A stretch of 43,871 bases of DNA, taken from NCBI GenBank assembly GCA_021810805.1, contig JAJZHW010000005.1:109153-153023 (forward strand), read 5' to 3'. A program made the position numbers and the translations under genes. This document shows, one piece after another, positions 18,770-27,032 of this stretch. The first letter of the stretch is position 1. Every line of letters starts with the position of its first letter. Below the pieces are notes generated by a model. The model ran no database searches and had not been told where the DNA came from. It was given only the letters and a program-made list of their open reading frames with translations. The stretch comes from Nitrospirota bacterium (GTDB taxonomy: Bacteria > Nitrospirota > Leptospirillia > Leptospirillales > Leptospirillaceae).

Positions 18770-19585
18770 TTGCCATCAAGAATTAAAAATAAGGATGGTT
18801 CCTTGCTCACCATCATCGTCCCCACCTACAATGAAGGCAATAATCCAGTTACTCTTGTCACCACTGTGTGTGAGTCGATGAAAGAGGTTAGCCGCCACGA
18901 CTTCGAGATTCTTTTTGTCGATGACAGTACCGACGAAACGCCGCAGGTTCTCGAGCGACTCTCCCGGGAAAATCCCAAAGTCCGATATATCCACCGGGAG
19001 AACGAACGGGGACTTGGCTCGGCACTTGTCCGGGGATTCATGGAGGCCAGAGGAGAGTGGCTCGCCGTTATGGATGGGGATCTTCAACATCCTCCCTCCC
19101 TCCTCCCCCAAATGTTGGCCCAGGCCGACGAGGGGATAGATCTTGTCGCTCCTTCCCGGTTTATCCCGGGAGGAAGTGACGGAGGGCTCTTTCTCCATCG
19201 AAAACTCGTCTCCTTGGTCGCGCGAGGACTCGCCTGGGTTCTTCTTCCGCGGACCCGACCATTTTCAGACCCCACGGGGGGACTTTTTTTGATCAGGAGA
19301 GATGTGCTCTCCGGATGGAGCTTCGATGGAGGATCCTGGAAGATTCTCATCGAGATTATCGTCCGGGGACATTTTTCCCGAGCGGCTGAAGTTCCTTACC
19401 ACTTTCGAGCCCGGGATCTGGGAACATCGAAGATGACCCTGGCAGCCCAAATAGATTATATTCGCCATCTGCTTCGTCTGAGGGAAAATGGAAGGACGGA
19501 CAGTCTCCTTCCCTTCTCGATCAAAAGGATCCCTCCCTTGCCGGAGGATCAAAAGACAAACAGCAGGGTGAACAGACCCGATTGA
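18770..19585 (+). CDS. Glycosyltransferase family 2, polyprenol-phosphate mannosyltransferase-like
   Basis: Resembles dolichol/polyprenol-phosphate mannose synthases, which move a sugar from a nucleotide donor to a polyprenyl phosphate at the inner face of the membrane. Signatures: LLTIIVPTYNEGNN, FVDDSTDETPQVLERL, RGLGSALVRGFMEARGEW, the MDGDLQHPP metal motif (DxD) and DPTGGLFLIRRDVL. No long C-terminal membrane domain is present, so it belongs to the soluble DPM1-like type. The start is uncertain: TTG at 18770 without a clear ribosome site, or TTG at 18803 just after AAGGATGG. It completes a three-gene envelope-glycan cassette with the two membrane proteins before it. Confidence 0.82.
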   Translation: MPSRIKNKDGSLLTIIVPTYNEGNNPVTLVTTVCESMKEVSRHDFEILFVDDSTDETPQVLERLSRENPKVRYIHRENERGLGSALVRGFMEARGEWLAVMDGDLQHPPSLLPQMLAQADEGIDLVAPSRFIPGGSDGGLFLHRKLVSLVARGLAWVLLPRTRPFSDPTGGLFLIRRDVLSGWSFDGGSWKILIEIIVRGHFSRAAEVPYHFRARDLGTSKMTLAAQIDYIRHLLRLRENGRTDSLLPFSIKRIPPLPEDQKTNSRVNRPD

Positions 19586-19633
19586 TACCCCGGGAGGCCT
19601 ATCCTTCCTCCCATAACCTTTAGGAGATTCTCG

Positions 19634-20275
19634 TTGGCGACTCCCCCGACTCCGTCCCGTTCCCGTTGGCCCCTTGTGGCCGTTCTCCTCATCGTCGGCA
19701 CCTTTGTGGTCTATGTCACCCAAGTCAAAAAAGGGAGCGACGCTCCCCCTGTCCCGGCTCCCACTCCCGCGGTTGGGCCCGTCACCGCCCCGGCATCTTC
19801 GTCCGGTGCGACCCCAACCCCTGCCGTCTCCGGCCCCGGAACCTTCTATCCTTCCCAAGGCCATGCCCACTGGGAGGAGCCGAAACTTAAAACCTTCGTC
19901 TACAACAGCAATCCTCCCACATCGGGCCCCCACGAAGAGGTCTTTGCCGATGGATACATCAACCAAAAGCCGCTCTCCCGGGCGATCCAGGCCCATCTTC
20001 TCGAGCATGGGAGCGTCCTGATCCAGTACAACTGCACCTGCCCCTCTCTGGTCAAGAAGCTCACCGACATCTCCCGCTCCTTCGACACCTACAACCCCCA
20101 GATGGCGATGGAGATGGGAAAGGCCGTGATCATTGCCCCCAATCCCTCCCTCCCCAAAAACAAAATCGCCCTCACCGCCTGGACCCGACTTCTGATGCTC
20201 GACCGGTACGACGAGAAGGCCATCAAGGGCTTCATCACCGCTTGGCTGGGCAACGACAAGAACAGTCGGCAGTAG
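19634..20275 (+). CDS. DUF3105 domain protein, membrane-anchored
   Basis: A 213-residue protein with one N-terminal membrane helix (residues about 12-30), a Pro/Ala/Thr-rich linker (35-70) and a C-terminal domain carrying the DUF3105 signature: YNSNPPTSGPHEEVFADG and HLLEHGSVLIQYNC. The His residues in TSGPH and LEHG are the family's conserved positions and could bind metal, but the family has no established function. A Cys pair (NCTC) follows the second motif. Start is TTG at 19634 with AGGAG nearby. It stands alone between the glycan cassette and the RND pump. Confidence 0.8.
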   Translation: MATPPTPSRSRWPLVAVLLIVGTFVVYVTQVKKGSDAPPVPAPTPAVGPVTAPASSSGATPTPAVSGPGTFYPSQGHAHWEEPKLKTFVYNSNPPTSGPHEEVFADGYINQKPLSRAIQAHLLEHGSVLIQYNCTCPSLVKKLTDISRSFDTYNPQMAMEMGKAVIIAPNPSLPKNKIALTAWTRLLMLDRYDEKAIKGFITAWLGNDKNSRQ

Positions 20276-20330
20276 CGTGCTGAAAGGTGTTTAGAGAGGC
20301 TGTAGACCAGAAAGGCTCTCTGATGTAAGA

Positions 20331-20350
20331 TTTGTTTTAGTCAAAACAAA
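20331..20350. promoter_or_regulatory. Perfect palindrome upstream of RND pump, candidate operator
   Basis: TTTGTTTTAGTCAAAACAAA is an 8-base perfect inverted repeat around a 4-base centre, ending 58 bases before the pump ATG. Its symmetry and location fit a site for a dimeric repressor (TetR or MarR type), though it could also act as an RNA hairpin. The rest of the 133-base gap also has a weaker AGAGAG/CTCTCT pair. Confidence 0.45.
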
Positions 20351-20408
20351 CGGATCTTTCCTCCGCCATTTACCATGCCCGGATATTCCCGAAGGGGTTC
20401 CTCTCGCC

Positions 20409-23400
20409 ATGTGGCTCGTCAGAATCGCCATGAAACGGCCGTTCACGATCTTCGTGCTCTCGGCCGTCATCCTCATCGCGGGTCTCCTCTCCTTCTTCAG
20501 GATGAGACTTGACATCTTTCCGACGATCGACATCCCCGTCGTCAACGTCGTCTGGAACTACCCGGGTCTCTCCGCCCTCGACATGGAGGAGCGGATCGTC
20601 CTCATTTCCGAACGGGCCTACTCCACCACCGTCAACGGCATCAGCCGGATCGAATCGGAGTCGATCAACGGCACCGGCCTCATCAAGGTCTACTTTCATC
20701 AGGGCCAGAGCATCGCCGGTGCCATCGCCCAGATCAACGCCGTCTCCGAGACCCTCCTCCGCATCGCTCCGCCGGGAACCGTTCCCCCGAACATCATCCA
20801 GTACAACGCCAGCAACGTTCCCATCGCCGAGCTCGAGATCGGAAGCAAGACCGTCTCGGAGCAGAAGCTCTACGACTATGGCCTCAACTTCATCCGGGTG
20901 CGCCTCTTCACCATTCCCGGACTCTCCACTCCCGCTCCCTTCGGCGGCAAGATGCGCCAGGTCATGGTGGACATCAACCCCGACAGGCTCTACGGGTATG
21001 GGCTCTCCCCCAACGATGTCGTCCAGACCCTCACCGCGTCGAACATCATCGTTCCGGCGGGGACGGCCAAGATCGGAGACCAGGAGGTCGACATCATGAT
21101 CAACGGGAGCCCCTCGACCCTGAAGGGTCTGGGGACGCTTCCCGTTCGTTCCGTGCAGGGACGCATCGTTCGCCTGCGGGATGTTGCCACGGTCCACGAC
21201 GGCTATGCCGTCCAGGAGAACATCGTCCGGGTCAACGGCCACCGGTCGACCTACCTGGCCATCTACAAGCATGCCGACGCCTCGACCCTTTCGGTGATCC
21301 AGCGGGTGCGGAAGATCCTTCCCATGATCCAGAAGTTCTCCCCCCCGGGGATCAACCTCAAGCTCGTCTTCGACCAGTCGGTCTTCGTGAAGAATGCCCT
21401 GCTCGATGTCCTCAAGGAGGCCGGGATCGGAACGGTGCTGGTCTCCCTGATGATCTATCTCTTTCTCCGGGATCTCCGCTCCTCCTTCATCGTCTTCCTC
21501 TCGATCCCGCTGTCGATCCTCTCCGCTCTTTTTTTCCTGAACCTTACCGGCCAGTCCCTCAACATCATGACCCTGGGAGGGCTGGCGCTGGCCATTGGCA
21601 TGCTGGTCGACGACGCCACCGTGGCCATCGAGAACATCGAAAGAAACCGCTCCCTGACCCCGGAGCCCCTGCGGGCCGTCTGGGACGGGGCCAACCAGGT
21701 GGCGGTTCCGGCCTTCGTGGGAACGATGTCGATCATCATCGTCTTCTTCCCCGTGATCCTGCTCAAGGGGGTCTCCCAGTTCCTCTACACCCCCTTGGCC
21801 TATGCCGTCGTCTTCGCCATGCTGGCCTCCTACGTCCTCTCCCGGACGATGGTCGTCACCCTCTCCATGATGCTCCACCGGGAGGGCGCCTCGCGCCACG
21901 AGGAGCCCTCGCTCTTTCTTCGGGGGTTCGAGGCGCTCAAGGGGCGCTACGAGGGGATCCTTCGTTCGGCCGTGACCCATCCGGGACGAACCATGGGGCT
22001 CTCGGGCCTTGTCATCGGCCTGTTCCTCCTGCTTCTTCCCTTTGTGGGGCTCGACTTCTTCCCGAAGACCGACGCCGGCCTTCTCGCCCTTCACATGCGG
22101 GCGCCGGTGGGGAGCCGCATCGAAGTCACCGATCGGTATGCCAAAGAGGTGGAGCAAACCATCCGTTCCATCATTCCCCCTGACGAAATCGATTCGATCG
22201 ACGTCAATTTGGGCCTTCCCGTCTACTACAATCTGGCCTTCTACCAGACCGACAGCATCGGACCCGGAGACGGTGACTTTCTCATCTCCCTCAAAAAGCG
22301 CCACCACTCCGTCTTTCTCTACGAAAAACGGATCCGGGAGACCCTGGCCCAGAAATTCCCCGAGCTCTCCTTCTGGTTCAAGCCCGCCGACATCATCAGC
22401 CAGGTCCTGGACTTCGGTCTCTCGGCTCCCATCGATATCCAGGTGGAAGGTCGCGATCTGGAGGCCTCCGACCGGACGGCCCGCCATATCCGGGAGATCG
22501 TCAGGAACATCCCCGGAGCGGTCGACGTGGCGATCCCCCAGGTGCTCCACTATCCCGCCCTTTTTGTGAGAACCGACCGGGACAACGCGCTCCAGGTCGG
22601 CATGACACAAAACGACGTGGCGACCAACCTTCTCGTCTCCCTGGCCTCGAGCTCGCTGATCGCCCCCAACTACTGGGTGAACCCGAAGAACACCGTGAAC
22701 TACATCGTGGCGGTGCAGACGCCCACGGAAAAGATCTCCTCCCCTGCCGAGCTCACTCATCTGCCGTTGCGCCCGGCCCAGAGCTCCCTGACCAACATCT
22801 CGGCGGCCATGGCCCTTCCCGAGCCGACCCCCACGGTCCAATACCTCTCCAACATTGCCGATATCCGCACGGGAACGATCCCGGGGTCGATCTCCCACTA
22901 CACCGTCCAACGGGTGGAGGATGTCCTTGTCAATGTCCAGGACCGCTCCCTGGGGTCGGTCTACCGGGACATCCGCAAGGCGCTGGCGGGCTATACCCCC
23001 CCTCCCGGAACGATCCTGCGCTTTCGGGGGCAGAGTGCCGAGATGTTCGACTCCTTCCAGCATTTCGGGCTGGGGCTGATCCTGGCCGCCCTCCTCGTCT
23101 ACCTCCTTCTCGTCATGAACTTCCAGTCCTTCCTCGATCCCTTCATCATCCTCATGAGCGTTCCGGCGGGGCTCTCCGGAGTCGCCCTGGCCCTTTTCGC
23201 CACTCACACGACCCTGAACGTCGAATCGGCCATGGGGGCGATCATGGTTGTGGGGGTCGCTACGGCCAACAGCATTCTGGTGGTGACCTTCGCCAACGAC
23301 CTTCGGGGAGAGGGGATATCCGCGACGGAGGCGGCCATTCGGGGAGGGGCCACCCGGCTTCGGCCCGTTCTCATGACGGCCTCCGCCATGATCCTGGGCA

Positions 23401-23597
23401 TGTTGCCGATGGCGCTGGGGATGGGAAGCGGCGGTGAGCAGAACGCACCGTTGGGGCGGGCAGTGATCGGAGGGCTCATGGTGGGAACGGTGTCGACGCT
23501 CTTTCTGGTTCCGACCCTCTATGGCGTCATGCGCCGGAAGATCCCCAACCGCTTCCGGTACGATGAGATCTTCCGCAAGGCGCTGGGCCACGACTGA
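20409..23597 (+). CDS. RND efflux transporter, AcrB/HAE1-like inner-membrane pump
   Basis: A 1062-residue proton-driven pump that would export hydrophobic or amphiphilic compounds through a three-part complex. The N-terminus (MWLVRIAMKRPFTIFVLSAVILIAG...) is a typical first membrane helix before RLDIFPTIDIPVVNVVWNYPG. The TM4 proton-relay pair is Asp401-Asp402 in GGLALAIGMLVDDATVAIENIERN. The TM10 segment reads VGVATANSILVVTFAND, so the relay lysine of AcrB (Lys940) is not at its usual place, as in several HAE-type subgroups. No membrane-fusion protein or outer-membrane channel is adjacent, so it must borrow partners encoded elsewhere. The gene is preceded by a perfect palindrome (20331-20350). 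Substrate unknown. Confidence 0.9.
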   Translation: MWLVRIAMKRPFTIFVLSAVILIAGLLSFFRMRLDIFPTIDIPVVNVVWNYPGLSALDMEERIVLISERAYSTTVNGISRIESESINGTGLIKVYFHQGQSIAGAIAQINAVSETLLRIAPPGTVPPNIIQYNASNVPIAELEIGSKTVSEQKLYDYGLNFIRVRLFTIPGLSTPAPFGGKMRQVMVDINPDRLYGYGLSPNDVVQTLTASNIIVPAGTAKIGDQEVDIMINGSPSTLKGLGTLPVRSVQGRIVRLRDVATVHDGYAVQENIVRVNGHRSTYLAIYKHADASTLSVIQRVRKILPMIQKFSPPGINLKLVFDQSVFVKNALLDVLKEAGIGTVLVSLMIYLFLRDLRSSFIVFLSIPLSILSALFFLNLTGQSLNIMTLGGLALAIGMLVDDATVAIENIERNRSLTPEPLRAVWDGANQVAVPAFVGTMSIIIVFFPVILLKGVSQFLYTPLAYAVVFAMLASYVLSRTMVVTLSMMLHREGASRHEEPSLFLRGFEALKGRYEGILRSAVTHPGRTMGLSGLVIGLFLLLLPFVGLDFFPKTDAGLLALHMRAPVGSRIEVTDRYAKEVEQTIRSIIPPDEIDSIDVNLGLPVYYNLAFYQTDSIGPGDGDFLISLKKRHHSVFLYEKRIRETLAQKFPELSFWFKPADIISQVLDFGLSAPIDIQVEGRDLEASDRTARHIREIVRNIPGAVDVAIPQVLHYPALFVRTDRDNALQVGMTQNDVATNLLVSLASSSLIAPNYWVNPKNTVNYIVAVQTPTEKISSPAELTHLPLRPAQSSLTNISAAMALPEPTPTVQYLSNIADIRTGTIPGSISHYTVQRVEDVLVNVQDRSLGSVYRDIRKALAGYTPPPGTILRFRGQSAEMFDSFQHFGLGLILAALLVYLLLVMNFQSFLDPFIILMSVPAGLSGVALALFATHTTLNVESAMGAIMVVGVATANSILVVTFANDLRGEGISATEAAIRGGATRLRPVLMTASAMILGMLPMALGMGSGGEQNAPLGRAVIGGLMVGTVSTLFLVPTLYGVMRRKIPNRFRYDEIFRKALGHD

Positions 23598-23611
23598 CCG
23601 GTTCACAAGCT

Positions 23612-25072
23612 TCAGGCGTCGTTGACCGTCCTGATGGCGGGGTTGTCCAGGAGCTTTTTCATATTGGCTCTGATCCGGCCCAGGATGCCATCGAGTCCTC
23701 CCGGTTCGGACGTGCGCCATCGGGTATGGGCCACCAGAGTTCTCCGAAACCAGGGGCGCTCCAGCGTCTCGGAGCCCTCGCCCCCTCCCGTGGGCCCCAA
23801 CCCGGACGACAACGCCAGAAAGATCTCCCCCGCTCTCCGCTCTTCTTTTCCCGACAGGATCACATGAAAGATCCCGGGAGGCTCTCCGAAGACCACCGTC
23901 CCCGGACCAATAAGCTGGCTCGCCTCCCGGACGACAAAGGAGCGGAGACCCTCGGCCTCCTCTCCGCCCCGCTCGAGGATCCCCTGCATCTCGGGGGCGT
24001 CGAAGGAGAAGGAGAGAACGCTGACAGGTCCCGAACGCTGATGGGCAATTTCAAAGAGCCTCTCCTTGAAGTTCTCCAGAGTGAGGAGACCGGAAGGGTC
24101 GGGAGCACTGGAGACAATCGAGGGCGAGGAGAGCGCATCCACGACAAGCAGGGCGGAGGGATCTCCCTCCGCCCCCACGGGGACAACGAGCCGGGTCCGG
24201 CTCTCCCCCTCCCCCAGAGACACCTCCTCGAAGCTCTTCTCGGAAACGATCTTCTCTTCCTCCTCCCCAAAGCTTCGCAAAAAACCGCCCTCGTCCTGGG
24301 AGATCTCGTCGGAGAGCCTCCACTCCTGACTCTCTCCGTCCCGGAGGTAGAGCTGGGCGCGGATCCTGACGAACGACTTTCCCTGACCGATGCGGCTCTT
24401 CATCGCCTCGAGGAGCTCCGACCGGGCCCTCACCGACTCCTGCCACTGCGCCCCCATCCTCCGGAAGGAATCAAAAAGGTGAGCCTCATCCGCTGGCGCC
24501 CTCTTTCGCCCCAGGAGCCGAAGCCCAAAGAAGAAAAGGAGCGCTCCCCCCAGAAGAAACAGGACAAGAAGAAGGAGGAGCGGGCGGGAGAGAAGCGACG
24601 AGGTTTTTTGGGGGGAGGACATCTTCTGGGTATCGTGCGGAAGGGAGGCGACCACGGGAATCCGGGAAAGGATCCTCCGGGCTTCTGTAATCGCCTCCCG
24701 GGGCGCGGGGGCCTCCCCCGTGGGAAGGGAGCGGGAGCGGACGATCTCTCCCTTGAGGACGGCGATCCTGTCCTCGATCAAGGTCTGCTCTCCCGAGACG
24801 CTTCCCGGGAAGCAGAGGGACCAGGCCTTCTCCCTCCGGGCGAGTTCGTCCACCAGATAGAGCATCCGGTCGTAGTTGAAAGACGAGACCTCTTGCGTGC
24901 GGTCGAAAAAACGGTTGAGTCGACCGATGGCATGGCTCAGGGACTCCGAGGACGCATCAGGGGTCAGGCCCGGAGGACAGGCGGCCATCGCAGGGACGAG
25001 AGGGAATAAAAGAAGAAGAATGACGGGGAAGATCCGAAAAAACGCCAGGACGATTCGGCATGATGGAGCCAT
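23612..25072 (-). CDS. Membrane protein with GAF-like and degenerate nucleotide-cyclase-like regions
   Basis: A 486-residue protein from ATG 25072, preceded by AGGAG. It has a signal peptide (ending near AMAA), an extracytoplasmic region of about 125 residues, a second membrane helix at about 160-185 (LLSRPLLLLLVLFLLGGALLFFFGLRLLG region), a cytoplasmic helical stretch, a GAF-like region (about 205-320: QLYLRDGESQEWRLSDEIS to SALLVVDALS) and a C-terminal part starting LLTLENFKERLFEIAHQRSGPVSVLSFSFD that looks like a GGDEF/cyclase fold without the GGDEF loop (VVFGEPPGIFHVIL stands there). The architecture suggests a sensor that no longer makes nucleotide. It converges with the RND gene, 14 bases apart. 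No clear family; assignments are by pattern only. Confidence 0.6.
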   Translation of the reverse strand: MAPSCRIVLAFFRIFPVILLLLFPLVPAMAACPPGLTPDASSESLSHAIGRLNRFFDRTQEVSSFNYDRMLYLVDELARREKAWSLCFPGSVSGEQTLIEDRIAVLKGEIVRSRSLPTGEAPAPREAITEARRILSRIPVVASLPHDTQKMSSPQKTSSLLSRPLLLLLVLFLLGGALLFFFGLRLLGRKRAPADEAHLFDSFRRMGAQWQESVRARSELLEAMKSRIGQGKSFVRIRAQLYLRDGESQEWRLSDEISQDEGGFLRSFGEEEEKIVSEKSFEEVSLGEGESRTRLVVPVGAEGDPSALLVVDALSSPSIVSSAPDPSGLLTLENFKERLFEIAHQRSGPVSVLSFSFDAPEMQGILERGGEEAEGLRSFVVREASQLIGPGTVVFGEPPGIFHVILSGKEERRAGEIFLALSSGLGPTGGGEGSETLERPWFRRTLVAHTRWRTSEPGGLDGILGRIRANMKKLLDNPAIRTVNDA

Positions 25073-25175
25073 CAACGTCTCCTGACTCAAGCGGCAGTGA
25101 CGGGAAGAGAGCCTCCGAGGCTGTGGAGGGGAGCGTTGGGGTTCCCTTTTTTTCGAAAGGGGAGAGGTTTCTTCC

Positions 25176-26843
25176 TCAGGGTTTCAAGGCCAGCCCCTCA
25201 GAGAAAAGACGAAGTTCGTCAGCCGTTCCCCGGTCGAGGAGCGAGATCCACTCCGTCCCGGTTCGATCGATGAAATCCCTGAAGCTCTCGTTATCTTTGC
25301 AGTTTTCCCGGTAGAAGGCAAGAAGGCGCATGACGAAGGGAGCCACCTGGTCCTTCAGGAGGCGGACCCCCGTGCGCTGGCTGATGGAGATCCCCTCCGG
25401 ACCTCCCCCTCCGATCAAAAGGTCGAATCCGTCCTCGGCTCCGTTGTCTCCGTTCTTGCCCTGGACACCGGAGAGGCCGATGTCCGCGATGCGCATCTGC
25501 CCGCAGTCGTTGGGGCATCCGGAGAGATGGATATACGGGGGGCTTTCGAGGTTCGGGAAGGCGTTCTCGAGCTTGTGGGCGAGCGCCTCTCCCAGCTCCT
25601 TTGTTTCGGCCAGGGCGAGCCGGCAGAAGGTCTTTCCCGTGCAGGAGACGACGCGGGAGGAAAAGCCCGACCCCAGGGTCAGTCCGCTTCCTGACAGGGA
25701 CCGCTCAAAGGCATCGAGAGAGGCAAGGGAGAGCCCCGGGAGAATGATGTTCTGCTGGGAGGTGAGCCGGATCTCCCCACGGCCAAACTCCTCCACCAGC
25801 CGGGCGATCCGATCGATGGTCCGCGGCGATAGGGTTCCTCCGGCAACGGCCAGCCCCGCCAAGAATCGTCCGTCGGCCTGGGGGTGGACACCCAAGTGGT
25901 CCCGCTCCTCCCGGCGGACCATGGGAGAAGGGGGAAGATCCCCCAGCGGGGGAAGGGGTTCTCCCAGGATCTCCTCGAGTCGTGCGGCGAAGGAGTCGAT
26001 CGTCCACCCGTGCTCGAGAAAGAGGAACTTGAGCCGGGCCCGCTCTCTCTTTTCGCGAAGCTCGGATCGCTCACGAAAGAGGGTGGCGATGGCCAGGAGA
26101 ACCGGAACAACCCGCTCGGGGGCAATGAATCGCGCGAGCGGCAGAGAAAAGTGGGGCCGGGTAGAGAGCCCCCCGCCGATCCGGAAGAGATACCCCTCTC
26201 CCAGCACCGGATGAGTATGAGGCAGGATCCCCACGTCGTTGATCTCGGGATAGGTGCAGCCGCAACGTCCTCCGGCAAAGGTGATCTTGAACTTTCGGGG
26301 AAGGTTGTAAAAAAGCGGATTGCCGTTTAGGGCTTGGTCGACTGCGGCCAGAAGCTCCCGGTCGAGGGCCCTCTCTGTGGCGAGAAGATCGGCAACCGGG
26401 CAGGCCGTGATGTTTCTCGTGTCGTCGCCGCAGGCTCCCCGGGTGGAGAGACCCACCGCGGACAGGTCCCGAAAGAGGGGGCGGAGGGAGGGGCCCTCCA
26501 CATGGTGAAACTGGATGTTCTGGCGAACGGTGATGTCGGCCGTTCCCTGGGCATATTTCTCGGAGATCGTCCCCAAAGCCCGAAGCTGGGGGACGGTCAG
26601 GCGTCCTCCCGGGATGCGGACCCGGACCATGAAGCGATCGGTGCCCTTGCCCCGGACGCCCTCGCCGTCTCCCTGGGGATAGACCCCCCACCAGCGGGTC
26701 CGGACGTCGATCTCTTCCCGGGAGAGCGCCGTTGTCCCCATATCGGCTCCCGACAGAATCACCTCGAGGAGCTCCCAGGGATTGCCGGCCCCCTTGATTC
26801 TCTCGTGTCGTGCCGCTTTGGATTCTCCTGCCGCCTTTTCCAT
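25176..26843 (-). CDS. Ferredoxin-type nitrite/sulfite reductase (siroheme, 4Fe-4S)
   Basis: Six-electron reductase for nitrite to ammonia or sulfite to sulfide. From ATG 26843 (AGGAGGGG upstream) it has 555 residues, the usual length. Two-fold repeat structure is visible: RFMVRVRIPGGRLTVPQLRALG with DITVRQNIQFHHV in the first half, EIRLTSQQNIILPGL in the second. The cluster/siroheme cysteines are CTGKTFC and, 36 residues on, SGCPNDCGQ (C-x5-C...C-x3-C). The wording CTGxxFCxLAxxETK fits NirA and the actinobacterial SirA group better than E. coli CysI, so nitrite or sulfite cannot be separated here. No siroheme, nitrate or ferredoxin gene is adjacent. A near-consensus promoter lies upstream. 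Confidence 0.88.
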   Translation of the reverse strand: MEKAAGESKAARHERIKGAGNPWELLEVILSGADMGTTALSREEIDVRTRWWGVYPQGDGEGVRGKGTDRFMVRVRIPGGRLTVPQLRALGTISEKYAQGTADITVRQNIQFHHVEGPSLRPLFRDLSAVGLSTRGACGDDTRNITACPVADLLATERALDRELLAAVDQALNGNPLFYNLPRKFKITFAGGRCGCTYPEINDVGILPHTHPVLGEGYLFRIGGGLSTRPHFSLPLARFIAPERVVPVLLAIATLFRERSELREKRERARLKFLFLEHGWTIDSFAARLEEILGEPLPPLGDLPPSPMVRREERDHLGVHPQADGRFLAGLAVAGGTLSPRTIDRIARLVEEFGRGEIRLTSQQNIILPGLSLASLDAFERSLSGSGLTLGSGFSSRVVSCTGKTFCRLALAETKELGEALAHKLENAFPNLESPPYIHLSGCPNDCGQMRIADIGLSGVQGKNGDNGAEDGFDLLIGGGGPEGISISQRTGVRLLKDQVAPFVMRLLAFYRENCKDNESFRDFIDRTGTEWISLLDRGTADELRLFSEGLALKP

Positions 26844-26876
26844 CGCCCCTCCTGAAATGATTATTAAATTAATAAC

Positions 26877-26905
26877 TTTATAACATAAACAGGAAAGGCT
26901 GTCAA
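26877..26905 (-). promoter_or_regulatory. Near-consensus promoter of the nitrite/sulfite reductase
   Basis: Read leftward, TTGACA (26905-26900) and TATAAA (26882-26877) are exactly 17 bases apart, about 35 bases before the reductase ATG. The -35 box lies within an inverted repeat CTGTC-AA-GACAG (26899-26910), so a repressor bound there would block the promoter. The leader between promoter and ATG is very A/T-rich. Confidence 0.65.
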
Positions 26906-26951
26906 GACAGGGGAATGCCACCTTTTCCATGAAAAAAAAGGCTTCTCTTTC

Positions 26952-26980
26952 TTGACTTTTTTTTTGTTTTTGGAGATATT
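26952..26980 (+). promoter_or_regulatory. Candidate promoter of first lipoprotein gene
   Basis: TTGACT (26952-26957) and GATATT (26975-26980) are 17 bases apart, with a T-rich spacer, about 50 bases upstream of the rightward lipoprotein start. It is divergent from the reductase promoter in the same 190-base gap. Confidence 0.45.
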
Positions 26981-27032
26981 GGGAGGATAAATAATAGGAC
27001 CGGAGGTTCATCAACATCATAAGATGTAAGGA

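Noticed and set aside
20370-23720. Long leftward reading frame (over 1100 codons) opposite the RND pump
   Set aside because: Its translation is Asp/Gly/Arg/His-rich without any domain, an effect of the GC-rich codon use of the pump gene on the other strand.
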